64,000 nucleotides of DNA from Algibacter sp045066735 (GCF_045066735.1 NZ_JBISHH010000026.1:124001-188000); one strand, 5' to 3'. Counted from the first letter of the stretch, positions 17,716 to 26,142 are shown. Translations and numbers: made by a program. The notes: generated from the sequence alone by a model not told the origin.

Positions 17716-17866
17716 AAGCTATTTCCCGCTTTCCGCTATATCTTTTTATGTGCAGGAAAGCCGTGCTATTTGTTAAAAAATTAGAGTTTAATTCGTACCC
17801 GTTTTTCTTGTTTAGTAACTTAGTTATTAAGCACATAAAAAGGATGCCGTTGCAATCGGGGCTAAA
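17716..17866. repeat. Large inverted-repeat intergenic element, family B
   Basis: The left arm (17716-17753, containing TTTCCCGCTTTCCGCTATA) and right arm (17831-17866) are imperfect inverted repeats. The innermost 12 bases are perfect: CTTTTTATGTGC against GCACATAAAAAG. The right arm ends in CAATCGGGGCTA. I recognise this type of element from intergenic regions of other Flavobacteriaceae. A 83-codon minus-strand ORF overlaps it but is best explained by the repeat. The remaining bases up to 18117 show nothing I can name. Confidence 0.65.
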
Positions 17867-18117
17867 CTTATCTGCCAAATTATGGCTTATACTTAGCATT
17901 TCAATTCTTTAAAAAACCGCTTCTTTCAATTATTAAAATATCAGTTTAAGTCGCTTTTTGTTCTTTTATTATGTGCAAATATTCGTATTTGTAATTAAAA
18001 ATCTAATTTATCTTCATTTTTTTGCAGTAAACTCATAGGTAATCTGCTTTTTTTCATACCAAAAATACTTATATTGTGTCAAAATTTTAAAACACCAAAA
18101 AAGTATCCCTAAAACGT

Positions 18118-19443
18118 ATGAAGAAACTCGCAATGCACTGGAAGATTATTATAGGAATGATTCTCGGAATCATTTTTGGTTTTATTATGAACAGTATAGA
18201 TGGCGGGAGAGGTTTTGTAGGCGACTGGATTGCACCTTTCGGAAAAATATTTATCAATCTTTTAAAACTTATTGCGGTTCCATTAATACTCGCTTCATTA
18301 ATAAAAGGTGTTACCGATTTAAAAGATATTTCTAAAATAAAAAATATGGGCTTACGTACCATTGGTATTTACGTAGCAACTACGGTTGTTGCCATTATCA
18401 TAGGTTTAAGCATTGTAAATATTGTAAAACCTGGGGTTGGAATGCCTGAGGAAACTATCGAGAAAATTAAATTAAGATACGCTAACGATGCTGGTGTTGC
18501 CGATAAATTAATGAAAGCTTCGGTTCAAAAAGATGCCGGACCATTACAATCTCTAGTCGATATTTTTCCAAGTAACATATTTCAATCTTTTGTAGAAGCA
18601 TCTATGTTACAAGTTATTTTCTTTGCGCTTTTTGTTGGTATCTGTTTGCTCTTAATAGGTGATAAAAAAGCAAAACCATTAGTAGATTTCTTCGATTCTT
18701 TAAACGAGGTGGTCATGAAAATGGTAGATTTAATAATGCTTTTCGCGCCTTATGCCGTATTTGCATTATTAGCCAATGTTATTATCGCTTTCGATGATAC
18801 CGAAATTTTAATAAAACTATTATACTATGCATTTTGTGTAGTTGGAGGCTTAATTTTAATGATTGGTTTCTACATGATTTTAGTAAGCGTGTATACAAAA
18901 AAATCACCATTATGGTTTTTAAAGCAAATAAGTCCGGCGCAATTATTAGCCTTTTCTACAAGTAGTAGTGCGGCAACATTGCCAGTAACCATGGAGCGCG
19001 TAGAAGAACATTTAGGCGTAGATGGCGAAGTAGCAGGTTTTGTTTTACCTGTTGGAGCTACAGTAAATATGGATGGAACAAGTCTATACCAAGGTATTGC
19101 TGCGGTTTTTATCATGCAAGTTATTTGGCCCGAAGGTTTAACGTTTACAAACCAATTGGTTATTGTAGCCACCGCTTTATTGGCCTCAATAGGTAGTGCT
19201 GCTGTACCAAGTGCAGGTATGGTTATGCTCGTTATTGTTTTAGAATCTATTGGTTTTCCAGCCGAATTATTACCAATTGGCCTAGCTTTAATTTTTGCAG
19301 TAGATAGACCTTTAGATATGTGCAGAACGGTTGTAAACGTAACAGGAGATGCTACGGTATCCATGATAGTTGCGAAGTCTTTAGGGAAATTGCACGACCC
19401 AAAGCCTAAGGAATGGGATGATAATTACGAGGAAGTAAAGTAA
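18118..19443 (+). CDS. Dicarboxylate/amino acid:cation symporter (DAACS family)
   Basis: A 441-residue inner-membrane transporter of the GltP/DctA type. Diagnostic motifs are LIAVPLILASLIKGVTDL near helix 2, the re-entrant hairpin FSTSSSAATLPVTM, the substrate-binding NMDGTSLYQGIAAVF, and the late AAVPSAGMVML and DRPLDMCRTVVNVTGDA. Family members take up glutamate, aspartate or C4-dicarboxylates with Na+ or H+. The conserved Arg in DMCRTVVNVTGD is typical of acidic amino acid and dicarboxylate carriers. Monocistronic. Confidence 0.93.
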   Translation: MKKLAMHWKIIIGMILGIIFGFIMNSIDGGRGFVGDWIAPFGKIFINLLKLIAVPLILASLIKGVTDLKDISKIKNMGLRTIGIYVATTVVAIIIGLSIVNIVKPGVGMPEETIEKIKLRYANDAGVADKLMKASVQKDAGPLQSLVDIFPSNIFQSFVEASMLQVIFFALFVGICLLLIGDKKAKPLVDFFDSLNEVVMKMVDLIMLFAPYAVFALLANVIIAFDDTEILIKLLYYAFCVVGGLILMIGFYMILVSVYTKKSPLWFLKQISPAQLLAFSTSSSAATLPVTMERVEEHLGVDGEVAGFVLPVGATVNMDGTSLYQGIAAVFIMQVIWPEGLTFTNQLVIVATALLASIGSAAVPSAGMVMLVIVLESIGFPAELLPIGLALIFAVDRPLDMCRTVVNVTGDATVSMIVAKSLGKLHDPKPKEWDDNYEEVK

Positions 19444-19517
19444 TTTAATATTGCATAAATGGTTTGTAATTTTTAAGTTGTGGGTAATTTTAGAAAAACC
19501 AACAACCTATTAACCAA

Positions 19518-20555
19518 ATGAAAAACAAACTATTAAAAAATACGCTTAGAGTCGCATTTATTTTGGTAAGCATTGGTTCTTTGGCCTTTGTACCATGGAT
19601 TTTAGTAAAAGCATGGATTCTGCCATTACCCAATACGGTCCAAGAGCAAGTTAACGATGCCTTAAATTACGGTTTTGATGGTAGCATCGTTTATGTCGAT
19701 CAAGGAGGGCAACCACCAGCATTTTACGCAGCAGGTTGGCACAATCGGGAGAAGAAAATACCAGCCAATCCGCATGCTTTATTTAAAATAGCCAGCATTA
19801 GTAAATTGTATGTTGCGGTGGCCATAACAAAATTGGTAAAAGCCGAACGCCTTTCTTTAAATGATAAGCTTACCGATTTCTTTCCTGAGCTTAAAGGTCG
19901 GATTGAAAATGCAGAAAAAATAAGCATCAAGTTAATGGTGCAACACCGCAGTGGCATTCCTAATTTTACCGACAATCCAGATTTTTGGTCACGACCACCT
20001 GGAAGCAGTGACGAAGCCCTAGATTACGCAATCGATTTGCCAGCAAACTTTCAACCAGATCAAGATTATGGCTACTCCAATACCAATTATTTATTACTTT
20101 CTAGAATTATAGAGCAAGTAGTAGGCTATAGCCGTCAGCAATATTTTGAAGAAGAAATTTTAACACCACTAGGCTTAAAAAACACTTTTGGTTCGGTTAA
20201 CGATGTCAATTTAGAGCGTGTTATGAGTGGTTATTATGTTGGAGAAGCCACCGATTTTAAAACCGTAGATCAGGGCATGTTAGCAACGGCAGAAGATGTT
20301 GGCATATTTTTACGCGCATTGAATGATGGTTCTGTATTTAAAGATGGCGAACAAGATATTTATTCCTCAATTTACGAGTACAAGCATAGTGGTTTAGTGC
20401 CCGGGTATCAAAGTCTTGCTGAATATCATCACGATATCGATACGGTGGTTGTTCAGTTTACAAACACTACCGATTTTAATGGTTATAATTGGAATTTATC
20501 GCAAATTTTGTACGGTCGTATTGTAAAAATTATAGAGAAGAATAGAACGAAGTAA
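19518..20555 (+). CDS. Serine hydrolase of the beta-lactamase/penicillin-binding superfamily
   Basis: A 345-residue protein with an N-terminal membrane/signal segment (VAFILVSIGSLAFVPWILVKAW). The class C beta-lactamase/DD-peptidase active site is present: SISK (Ser93, Lys96), Tyr186-Ser-Asn188 in DYGYSNTNY, and HSGLVPG as the third motif. These enzymes act in the periplasm on peptidoglycan stem peptides, D-amino acid peptides or esters. True beta-lactamase activity is not implied. A -33/-7-like arrangement (TTTG, then TAATTTTAG) lies in the leader at about 19471-19495. Confidence 0.85.
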   Translation: MKNKLLKNTLRVAFILVSIGSLAFVPWILVKAWILPLPNTVQEQVNDALNYGFDGSIVYVDQGGQPPAFYAAGWHNREKKIPANPHALFKIASISKLYVAVAITKLVKAERLSLNDKLTDFFPELKGRIENAEKISIKLMVQHRSGIPNFTDNPDFWSRPPGSSDEALDYAIDLPANFQPDQDYGYSNTNYLLLSRIIEQVVGYSRQQYFEEEILTPLGLKNTFGSVNDVNLERVMSGYYVGEATDFKTVDQGMLATAEDVGIFLRALNDGSVFKDGEQDIYSSIYEYKHSGLVPGYQSLAEYHHDIDTVVVQFTNTTDFNGYNWNLSQILYGRIVKIIEKNRTK

Positions 20556-20660
20556 TTCCTTTTTTCTTGAGAAATATTAATAAACTCAGCATTTTATAAA
20601 TCTATTTTTAGTTCGGTTGGTATGTTTGTTATATTTTAGTTGTAGGTAATTTAAACAAAT

Positions 20661-21152
20661 TTGAAATTGAAAGAAGTAGAAGCTAATTTAAACAACAGCG
20701 CATTCGAGGAATTCGAAACTATTACAGAACGAAGACGAAAACTACTGCCATGGTGGATTAAAGTATTCTGTTGGATTTTTATGTTATTCGGGTTTATGGC
20801 TGTTGTGTGTTTAATGTTAGGCTTCACAGATATAAAACCAAATTTAGCATTTTATGGATTTGAAACAAACGAACCCTTTTCTCCGTTAGGTTTATTAGTA
20901 GTTTTCATAGGTGTTTTAAAAGGTTTTACAGCGTTCTCGCTTTGGTTTGAAAAAGATTATGCCATAAAACTTGGAAAAATAGATGCTATAATCGGTATCG
21001 TTTTATGCTTAATTTCAATGATTGTTTTGCCCTTTTTTCAAAACGGTTTCAACATCACATTTCGTTTGGAGTTGGCATTGTTAATTCCGTTTTTAATTAA
21101 GCTTAAAAGAATAGAAAATACATGGGAGTCAACAAGCCTAAAAGTGGCATAA
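20661..21152 (+). CDS. Four-helix membrane protein of unknown function
   Basis: A 163-residue protein starting at TTG (no ATG in a sensible position). After a charged cytosolic N-terminus (EEFETITERRRKLLPWW) come about four hydrophobic helices (roughly 33-58, 75-95, 108-125 and 132-150). I do not recognise a family. It overlaps the next membrane-protein gene by 31 bases, so they form a pair. Confidence 0.7.
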   Translation: MKLKEVEANLNNSAFEEFETITERRRKLLPWWIKVFCWIFMLFGFMAVVCLMLGFTDIKPNLAFYGFETNEPFSPLGLLVVFIGVLKGFTAFSLWFEKDYAIKLGKIDAIIGIVLCLISMIVLPFFQNGFNITFRLELALLIPFLIKLKRIENTWESTSLKVA

Positions 21153-21676
21153 ATAAAGTTCTAAGCGTTGTTTTAGTATTTCTATTTCTGTTATTATTCG
21201 TGTATGCACCATTTGCCTTTTTTTCTGCAAAAGATAAATTTCTGTACCTAAAACATAAAACAGAGTTTGTAAAACAAAAAGTAAAAGTAGATTCCGTAGA
21301 GGTAATCGAAACCGGAACTCATAATACGGGAAGCAGCTCGTTTTATGGCTATCACCTGCACTATAACAACTTTCGAGATAGGGTTACGGTTATTTCTCCC
21401 GAAAAGAATATTATAGTATCTAAGCAGGAGGCAGCCGATTTTAAACACTTTAATACAATCTACGATGCCACACCATTTTATCTGCCCAAAAACGATTCTA
21501 TCTATATCTGGCACCATAGCAAACTACAAGATAGATACGCAACCGAAAACCAATTACAACTTAGCACCTCTAACTTTGTATGGCATATTATTGTAAATGG
21601 CATGATACTTATACTCGTAATTTGGGGACTTACTTGGCAAATAATACAATGGGTGAAACTGAAACGAGAGAAATAA
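21122..21676 (+). CDS. Two-helix membrane protein of unknown function
   Basis: A 184-residue protein with a membrane helix near each end (VLSVVLVFLFLLLFVYAPFAFF and FVWHIIVNGMILILVIWGLTW) and a ~110-residue extracytoplasmic beta-rich domain between them (KVKVDSVEVIETGTHNTGSS). The layout resembles DUF3592-like proteins but I am not certain. It overlaps the upstream membrane gene. It is the last gene before the accessory island: a 15-base inverted repeat begins 13 bases after its stop. Confidence 0.72.
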   Translation: MGVNKPKSGINKVLSVVLVFLFLLLFVYAPFAFFSAKDKFLYLKHKTEFVKQKVKVDSVEVIETGTHNTGSSSFYGYHLHYNNFRDRVTVISPEKNIIVSKQEAADFKHFNTIYDATPFYLPKNDSIYIWHHSKLQDRYATENQLQLSTSNFVWHIIVNGMILILVIWGLTWQIIQWVKLKREK

Positions 21677-21688
21677 ATTTTTGCTTTT

Positions 21689-21850
21689 ACGGAAAACCGT
21701 AATGCTATGTAAAATCGATGTATTAAATTAGAGGTCAATTAGGAGGGAAATGTGTTTTAGTTTATGATGACTATTCATATTCCTTGGTTGGCAATAATTT
21801 GTGCGAACAGCCAACTAATTACACAAAACAAACGAATTACGGTTTTCCGT
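21689..21850. repeat. 15-base perfect inverted repeats bounding a 162-base segment at the island edge
   Basis: ACGGAAAACCGTAAT (21689-21703) is repeated exactly in inverted form as ATTACGGTTTTCCGT (21836-21850). The enclosed 132 bases include the cassette-like core GTTGGCAATA and a hairpin GTTGGC/GCCAAC. This could be a MITE-like unit or a structured boundary. No ORF is inside. Confidence 0.6.
21787..21796 (+). other. Cassette-type core site (start of block 1)
   Basis: GTTGGCAATA is the exact reverse complement of TATTGCCAAC, which opens the inverted-repeat element at 24824-24833. The bases before it (GACTATTCATATTCCTTG) resemble the right arm of the element at 26007-26142, which has AACTATTCTTATACATAAAG. 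The site is therefore read as the right end of a degenerate attC-like element. Confidence 0.5.
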
Positions 21851-21896
21851 TGAAAAAAAACAACTAACTGAACTAAATTTAGAAATTAAAAAAGCT

Positions 21897-22106
21897 ATGG
21901 CAACATTTGAAATTAAAACAAAAGAAAAAATGAATGTTAATGGAGAATTTGCAGATAAAGGATTGTCTATACAAATCAGTACAATGAATTCAAATCCATT
22001 TGACGATGTTGAGAAAATTCACAAAGCATTTATGAGAGTTCACGGATTAGATTTAAAATCTACTGGCTATTTGAATATGGGATATTTAACATATTCAACT
22101 ATCTAA
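21897..22106 (+). CDS. Small 69-aa protein, first gene of the island operon
   Basis: A 69-residue protein (MATFEIKTKEKMNVNGEFADKG start) with short beta strands and the end GYLNMGYLTYSTI. It resembles, from memory, the DUF6140-type small proteins of Bacteroidota; that match is uncertain. It is followed after only 3 bases by the TPR lipoprotein gene, so the two are co-transcribed. No signal or membrane segment. Function unknown. Confidence 0.65.
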   Translation: MATFEIKTKEKMNVNGEFADKGLSIQISTMNSNPFDDVEKIHKAFMRVHGLDLKSTGYLNMGYLTYSTI

Positions 22107-22109
22107 GTT

Positions 22110-22979
22110 ATGAAATTACCGAAAATACTATACATATTACCTGCTTTAATATTTTTTAGTTGTGGTTCAGATTTAAGCTACGAACAACAAGTTACAAACT
22201 ATAATTTTTATATAAAAAAATCAGATTCCTTAATAGAGCAAAAAAATTATAATGAAGCTATGAGCTACATTAATTCTGCTATTAAAATAACTGATACAAT
22301 TCCAATAGCCATTTACTTAAAAGGTTTCGTTTCTTATAAATTAGATCGTTTGGACGATGCTGAAAAAAATTTTACTAAAGCAATTGAAATGGAAGGAGAA
22401 AAGTCAAAAACATATAAAGACAGAGCGAAAGTTTACTTAAAAATGGGTGATAGTGATTTTCTTGATGATATAAATTTTCACATTGAGAATTACCCAAATG
22501 ATGAAGAAGCTTTAACTTTAAAGAGAGATTATTTAGAGAACAAAGAAGATTATGATGAAGCGATAAATGAATATAATCTCGCTATTAATAAAAACAAGAA
22601 TGATATTTCTCTTTTAACAAAGAGAGCAGATTTATATTTTAAAAATGGAGACTACGAAAAATCTATTCAAGATTACGAACAGGTATTAAAATTAAATCCA
22701 GATAATGAAAACATAAAAACTAAGAAAAATGATGTTTTATTATTAATAAACAACAACAGTAATAGAAATATCCTTTTTGCAATATTAATTTCCTTTTATT
22801 TAATTTATGTTGCAACATCGTTTTTTATTCTTAAACCTTTAGCAAATAAAAAAGCAATTAATCAAATTGGAGGAGAATTTGAAATATCAAAAGACCCACT
22901 AATTTGGGTTTTGCCAATAGTATTAACGATTATATTTTTAACAATATATTTTTTAAATATAATTCCTAATTTTAAATGA
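22110..22979 (+). CDS. TPR lipoprotein with two C-terminal membrane helices
   Basis: A 289-residue protein. The N-terminal signal has a lipobox-like end (ALIFFSCGSD, Cys18). Three or more TPR units follow (for example KNYNEAMSYINSAIKI, LDRLDDAEKNFTKAIEM and GDYEKSIQDYEQVLKLNPD). Near the C-terminus come two membrane helices (about 222-243 and 269-287). TPRs combined with an anchor at both ends suggest a membrane scaffold. It overlaps the next gene by 4 bases (ATGA), showing translational coupling within the four-gene block. The sequence is more AT-rich than the flanking core genes. Family not recognised. Confidence 0.72.
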   Translation: MKLPKILYILPALIFFSCGSDLSYEQQVTNYNFYIKKSDSLIEQKNYNEAMSYINSAIKITDTIPIAIYLKGFVSYKLDRLDDAEKNFTKAIEMEGEKSKTYKDRAKVYLKMGDSDFLDDINFHIENYPNDEEALTLKRDYLENKEDYDEAINEYNLAINKNKNDISLLTKRADLYFKNGDYEKSIQDYEQVLKLNPDNENIKTKKNDVLLLINNNSNRNILFAILISFYLIYVATSFFILKPLANKKAINQIGGEFEISKDPLIWVLPIVLTIIFLTIYFLNIIPNFK

Positions 22980-24301
22980 TTTCAGATATGTTAAACTTAA
23001 TATTTTGTTCTAATTGTGGTTCCCCTTCAAAATTAAGTGATGAAACTTGTAAGTGTGGTAATAAAATGAGTTTGTCAGAAAAAAATGGAATTTCAGATAA
23101 ATTTTCTAAAATTGAATCGTTTAAATTAATTACTAAAAGTCCTAAAAATGCAGTAAGTAATGCACTTAAAAAAATTCCTGAATATACTTTAGATAAAAAA
23201 TATTATAAAGGAAGTTCAGCAAAACGAGATTATAAAACTAAAGTTGAATTCATAAAAGATAATTTAATTCCTCAAATTACAGAATGGAAAAACATTGTAC
23301 AAGAAGCTGACACAATTTTAGCTAAAGATAAAGTAGAGCTTTATGGTCGAATTCTTGGTATTACAGAATTTATTATTAATGATTATTTTGGACAATTTAG
23401 AGTGAAGAATAATGATTTTCAAATATTTGAAGAGTACAGAGATTTTAGCAAATATGAGTTGTCTAAAGTAATGCACGACTACAATATTGAATTAGACGAT
23501 ATACAAACTACAAATTTTGAAACAATAGGTATAGATGTTTTTAACTCTATAAGTGACACTTTACATAATGGCTCATTTTTAGAATTAGCTGATAAAGATA
23601 AAATTACAGATTCTGACCTTAAAAAGGTAAAAACAGAAGTTGGTGCTGCAATTGCTGGAGAAGTTATAAAAGGCATAACAAATATGGTTTCGCAAAATAG
23701 TGATGCTATTCGAAACGTAAGAATGGCAGATAGTAATTTAAATGAAAAGTTAAGCCACATTAGTAATGTCTATTCTTCGCTAAGAATTGAAGAACAGGAA
23801 ATTAATAAAAACAAACAACTATTTGATAAATCAGACGCCATCATTGATACTTGTTACATTAATATTCTTAAACCTGTTGTTGAAGAGTTGAAAAAAGACC
23901 AAACATATATTCTTTATGAAAATGAGAGAATCCCATTTTTACAAAAACAAAATAAAATAGAGATTGAAAACCAAGCTCTAAATGTAAACGTGCAAATATC
24001 ATTTTGGAGTTGCCTCCTTTCAACTGCTAAATCAAATTTCAATAAATACTTAAAGGAAAGATTACAACAAATAGATTCATTTGAAGACTACAACTTATTA
24101 AATGATAAGTTGAAAGAAAAAAAGCATAGTTCTTTAAAAGCTAAGAAATTATATGAAACAAACTCTTTAGAGGCTTTTATAGAGTTTGAAAAAGAACACA
24201 GAAATAAATTGAAAAAAATACCTGCTTACGTTAATAATTATAAAACTGTTGTTAAGTTTAACGAAGTACTAAAACAAGTAAAAACAAATATTAAAAAATA
24301 A
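22976..24301 (+). CDS. Zinc-ribbon and helical/coiled-coil protein of unknown function
   Basis: A 441-residue cytosolic protein. The N-terminus has a zinc-ribbon-like knuckle pair, CSNC at 11-14 and CKC at 25-27. The remainder is almost entirely helical, with coiled-coil stretches, including a central Gly/Ala-containing segment (VGAAIAGEVIKGITNMVSQ) that is mildly amphipathic. The start overlaps the TPR gene stop (ATGA). The coiled-coil gene at 24306 follows after 4 bases. I find no enzymatic motif. An ATG at 22988 is an alternative start that would keep the cysteines. Function unknown. Confidence 0.7.
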   Translation: MISDMLNLIFCSNCGSPSKLSDETCKCGNKMSLSEKNGISDKFSKIESFKLITKSPKNAVSNALKKIPEYTLDKKYYKGSSAKRDYKTKVEFIKDNLIPQITEWKNIVQEADTILAKDKVELYGRILGITEFIINDYFGQFRVKNNDFQIFEEYRDFSKYELSKVMHDYNIELDDIQTTNFETIGIDVFNSISDTLHNGSFLELADKDKITDSDLKKVKTEVGAAIAGEVIKGITNMVSQNSDAIRNVRMADSNLNEKLSHISNVYSSLRIEEQEINKNKQLFDKSDAIIDTCYINILKPVVEELKKDQTYILYENERIPFLQKQNKIEIENQALNVNVQISFWSCLLSTAKSNFNKYLKERLQQIDSFEDYNLLNDKLKEKKHSSLKAKKLYETNSLEAFIEFEKEHRNKLKKIPAYVNNYKTVVKFNEVLKQVKTNIKK

Positions 24302-24305
24302 AAAT

Positions 24306-24818
24306 ATGGATAATAAAGAAGAGAAAATAAATAATAAATTAGAACAAGTTCAAAATAAAATTGATAAAACAATTGCAAAAGGGAAAGATGTTGTTGACAA
24401 TGCTAAACAAGGAGCAGAAGCCATAACTAATATTACTACCGGAATACAAAACACTTTAAATAGTGCAAATAATTTAGCTCAAAGTGTAAATGGAATTAAA
24501 GACACATTTATAGAATCACAGAAAATTCAAGCTATTACGGAAATTGAATTAAAAAAAATTCAAACTAATCATCAACAGGTAAATAGAGTTATTACAGAAG
24601 AGTATGGCAAGCAAAAACAGTCTATGGATAAGGCTAGTGATGTCGTAGATGCTGGTTTGCAAGACAATGATTTAGACAAAATTAGAGAAGGTCTAAATGC
24701 AATGACTAATGTGGCTAATCATAACCCAATGGCTGAATTAAAAAAGTCAATGGATAAACAACTTGAAGAAAATTTGAACAAAGATTTAGATGATGATGAT
24801 TTTATGATAGAAATTTAA
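24306..24818 (+). CDS. Coiled-coil protein, last gene of the four-gene island operon
   Basis: A 170-residue, highly charged, Cys-free helical protein. Heptad-like repeats resemble phasin or late-embryogenesis patterns (GKDVVDNAKQGAEAITNITT), and the tail is acidic (KDLDDDDFMIEI). Spacing of 4 bases to the upstream gene indicates one operon. An attC-like inverted-repeat element begins 6 bases after its stop. No family recognised; a structural or membrane-surface partner of the upstream proteins is a guess. Confidence 0.7.
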   Translation: MDNKEEKINNKLEQVQNKIDKTIAKGKDVVDNAKQGAEAITNITTGIQNTLNSANNLAQSVNGIKDTFIESQKIQAITEIELKKIQTNHQQVNRVITEEYGKQKQSMDKASDVVDAGLQDNDLDKIREGLNAMTNVANHNPMAELKKSMDKQLEENLNKDLDDDDFMIEI

Positions 24819-24823
24819 AAAAC

Positions 24824-24962
24824 TATTGCCAACAACGTGTATAACTAATTGCTAGTTTGTGTGTACTCGGAAAATCCTGCGGATTTTCCTACCGGTTCGT
24901 TTTCTTTTTGCTAACTTAGTTCTCGCCAACGCAACTAGCCATACACAAGCACGTTAGCTACC
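24824..24962 (+). repeat. attC-like imperfect inverted-repeat element 1
   Basis: The 139-base element opens TATTGCCAAC and closes GTTAGCTACC. Its inner arms pair as GTGTAT with ATACAC and GCTAGTT with AACTAGC, with unpaired bases mainly on one side, as in integron attC hairpins. The centre holds a perfect 9-base hairpin GGAAAATCC/GGATTTTCC (24869-24889). The opening 10-mer is the reverse complement of 21787-21796. The closing 10-mer is the reverse complement of the opening of the next element (26007-26016). Confidence 0.6.
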
Positions 24963-24967
24963 ATTAG

Positions 24968-26011
24968 ATGAAAACCTGTATATTTTGCGGAAAAAAGCCA
25001 GATAAAAAAACTAAAGAACATGTTATTCCTAGATGGTTAATAGAAATGACTGGTGAACCAAATCGAACAACTTTTATTGGGAAATACAAGGACACCTTAA
25101 GAAAATTTCCTTGGCAAAATTTTACATTTCCCGCTTGTAATAAATGTAATCAGGAATTTGCTGAATTAGAAGGTAAAGCAAAGCTAGTGTTCATTAATTT
25201 ATTGGACAAGAAAAAAATAGCCACAGAACAAATTAATATTCTCCTCGATTGGTTAGATAAAGTTAGAATTGGGCTTTGGCTAGGATATTTAATGCTTGAT
25301 AAAGCAATTGGTTTTAAGCCAAATTTTCATATTAAACAAAGACTAGGTGTTAGTGATAGAATGGTATCAATACATTATTTAAATGATTCTGCATTAGGAA
25401 TTGGATACTCTTGTACTGAATTCCCTGCCTTTAAGATATCTCCTAGTTGTTTTATATTAACTATTAATAATATTTCACTATTTAATTTTTCAATGGAGTT
25501 TGCCTTATCACGAAGAATGGGGTTTCCATTTCCAGAAAAAAAACTTGTTGTACCAAATGAAACAATGGTTAGAATTGATGAATTTAAAAAAGGTAACGAA
25601 CGGATAATGAATCCAATAATTCGAAAACCTATCTTAAAAGATTCCATAAGATTATATCAGTCGATACAAAAGCCTGTATCTGGTATAATTCCTATAGAAT
25701 ATCGTGGAAAATATTATAATGATTATATGGATAATAACGTTTCACATATTTATTGTGAAAATGATTTCACAAAAGAATATGGCTTTTTAGAAGATATTTT
25801 GGATGTCGGAAAACCTGTTGAAACGAAAAGGTCATTAACACTAAAGAAACTGACAATACAGACTTTAGAATATCAGATTTTTTGCCTTAGTGAATTACAA
25901 CCATCTTTTGAATTGTTGGATAAAAAAGAAATAAGTTTAAGAAACAAATTTTATAGAAAACAAATACAAATTAACCAAAGTTATATCAAAAAAATAAAAC
26001 AAAAACGGTAG
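24968..26011 (+). CDS. HNH endonuclease family protein
   Basis: A 347-residue protein. A zinc-binding HNH core is visible at the N-terminus: CIFCGKK (Cys4, Cys7), then KEHVIPRWL (Glu17-His18), then ACNKCNQEFAELE (Cys57, Cys60, Asn61). The two CxxC pairs bind structural zinc and the EH...N residues form the beta-beta-alpha-metal nuclease site. The ~280-residue C-terminal part has no recognised domain and a basic tail (YIKKIKQKR). It sits alone between two attC-like elements, and its TAG stop lies inside the opening core of the second. It starts 5 bases after the first. Likely a defence or toxin-type nuclease; target unknown. Confidence 0.8.
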   Translation: MKTCIFCGKKPDKKTKEHVIPRWLIEMTGEPNRTTFIGKYKDTLRKFPWQNFTFPACNKCNQEFAELEGKAKLVFINLLDKKKIATEQINILLDWLDKVRIGLWLGYLMLDKAIGFKPNFHIKQRLGVSDRMVSIHYLNDSALGIGYSCTEFPAFKISPSCFILTINNISLFNFSMEFALSRRMGFPFPEKKLVVPNETMVRIDEFKKGNERIMNPIIRKPILKDSIRLYQSIQKPVSGIIPIEYRGKYYNDYMDNNVSHIYCENDFTKEYGFLEDILDVGKPVETKRSLTLKKLTIQTLEYQIFCLSELQPSFELLDKKEISLRNKFYRKQIQINQSYIKKIKQKR

Positions 26012-26142
26012 CTAACAAAGTATATAAAAAATTGCTAGTTTTAGCTAAACCAAAGTTTGTTGCTTGTTTGCTAGCTTCTGATTTTCCTTCGGAAAATCCT
26101 CGCACACAAACACGCAACTATTCTTATACATAAAGTTGCATT
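26007..26142 (+). repeat. attC-like imperfect inverted-repeat element 2
   Basis: The 136-base element opens GGTAGCTAAC and ends GTTGCATT. Arms pair as GTATA with TATAC and TAGTT with AACTA. The centre has GATTTTCC/GGAAAATC (8 bases), the same hairpin as element 1 with arms exchanged. The opening 10-mer is the exact reverse complement of 24953-24962, the start of the HNH block. I did not find AATGCAAC, the partner expected for its closing core, farther downstream. Confidence 0.58.

Noticed and set aside
17648..17899. 83-aa minus-strand ORF after aroC
   Set aside because: It covers the end of aroC and most of the family B inverted repeat; its composition follows the repeat rather than a protein.
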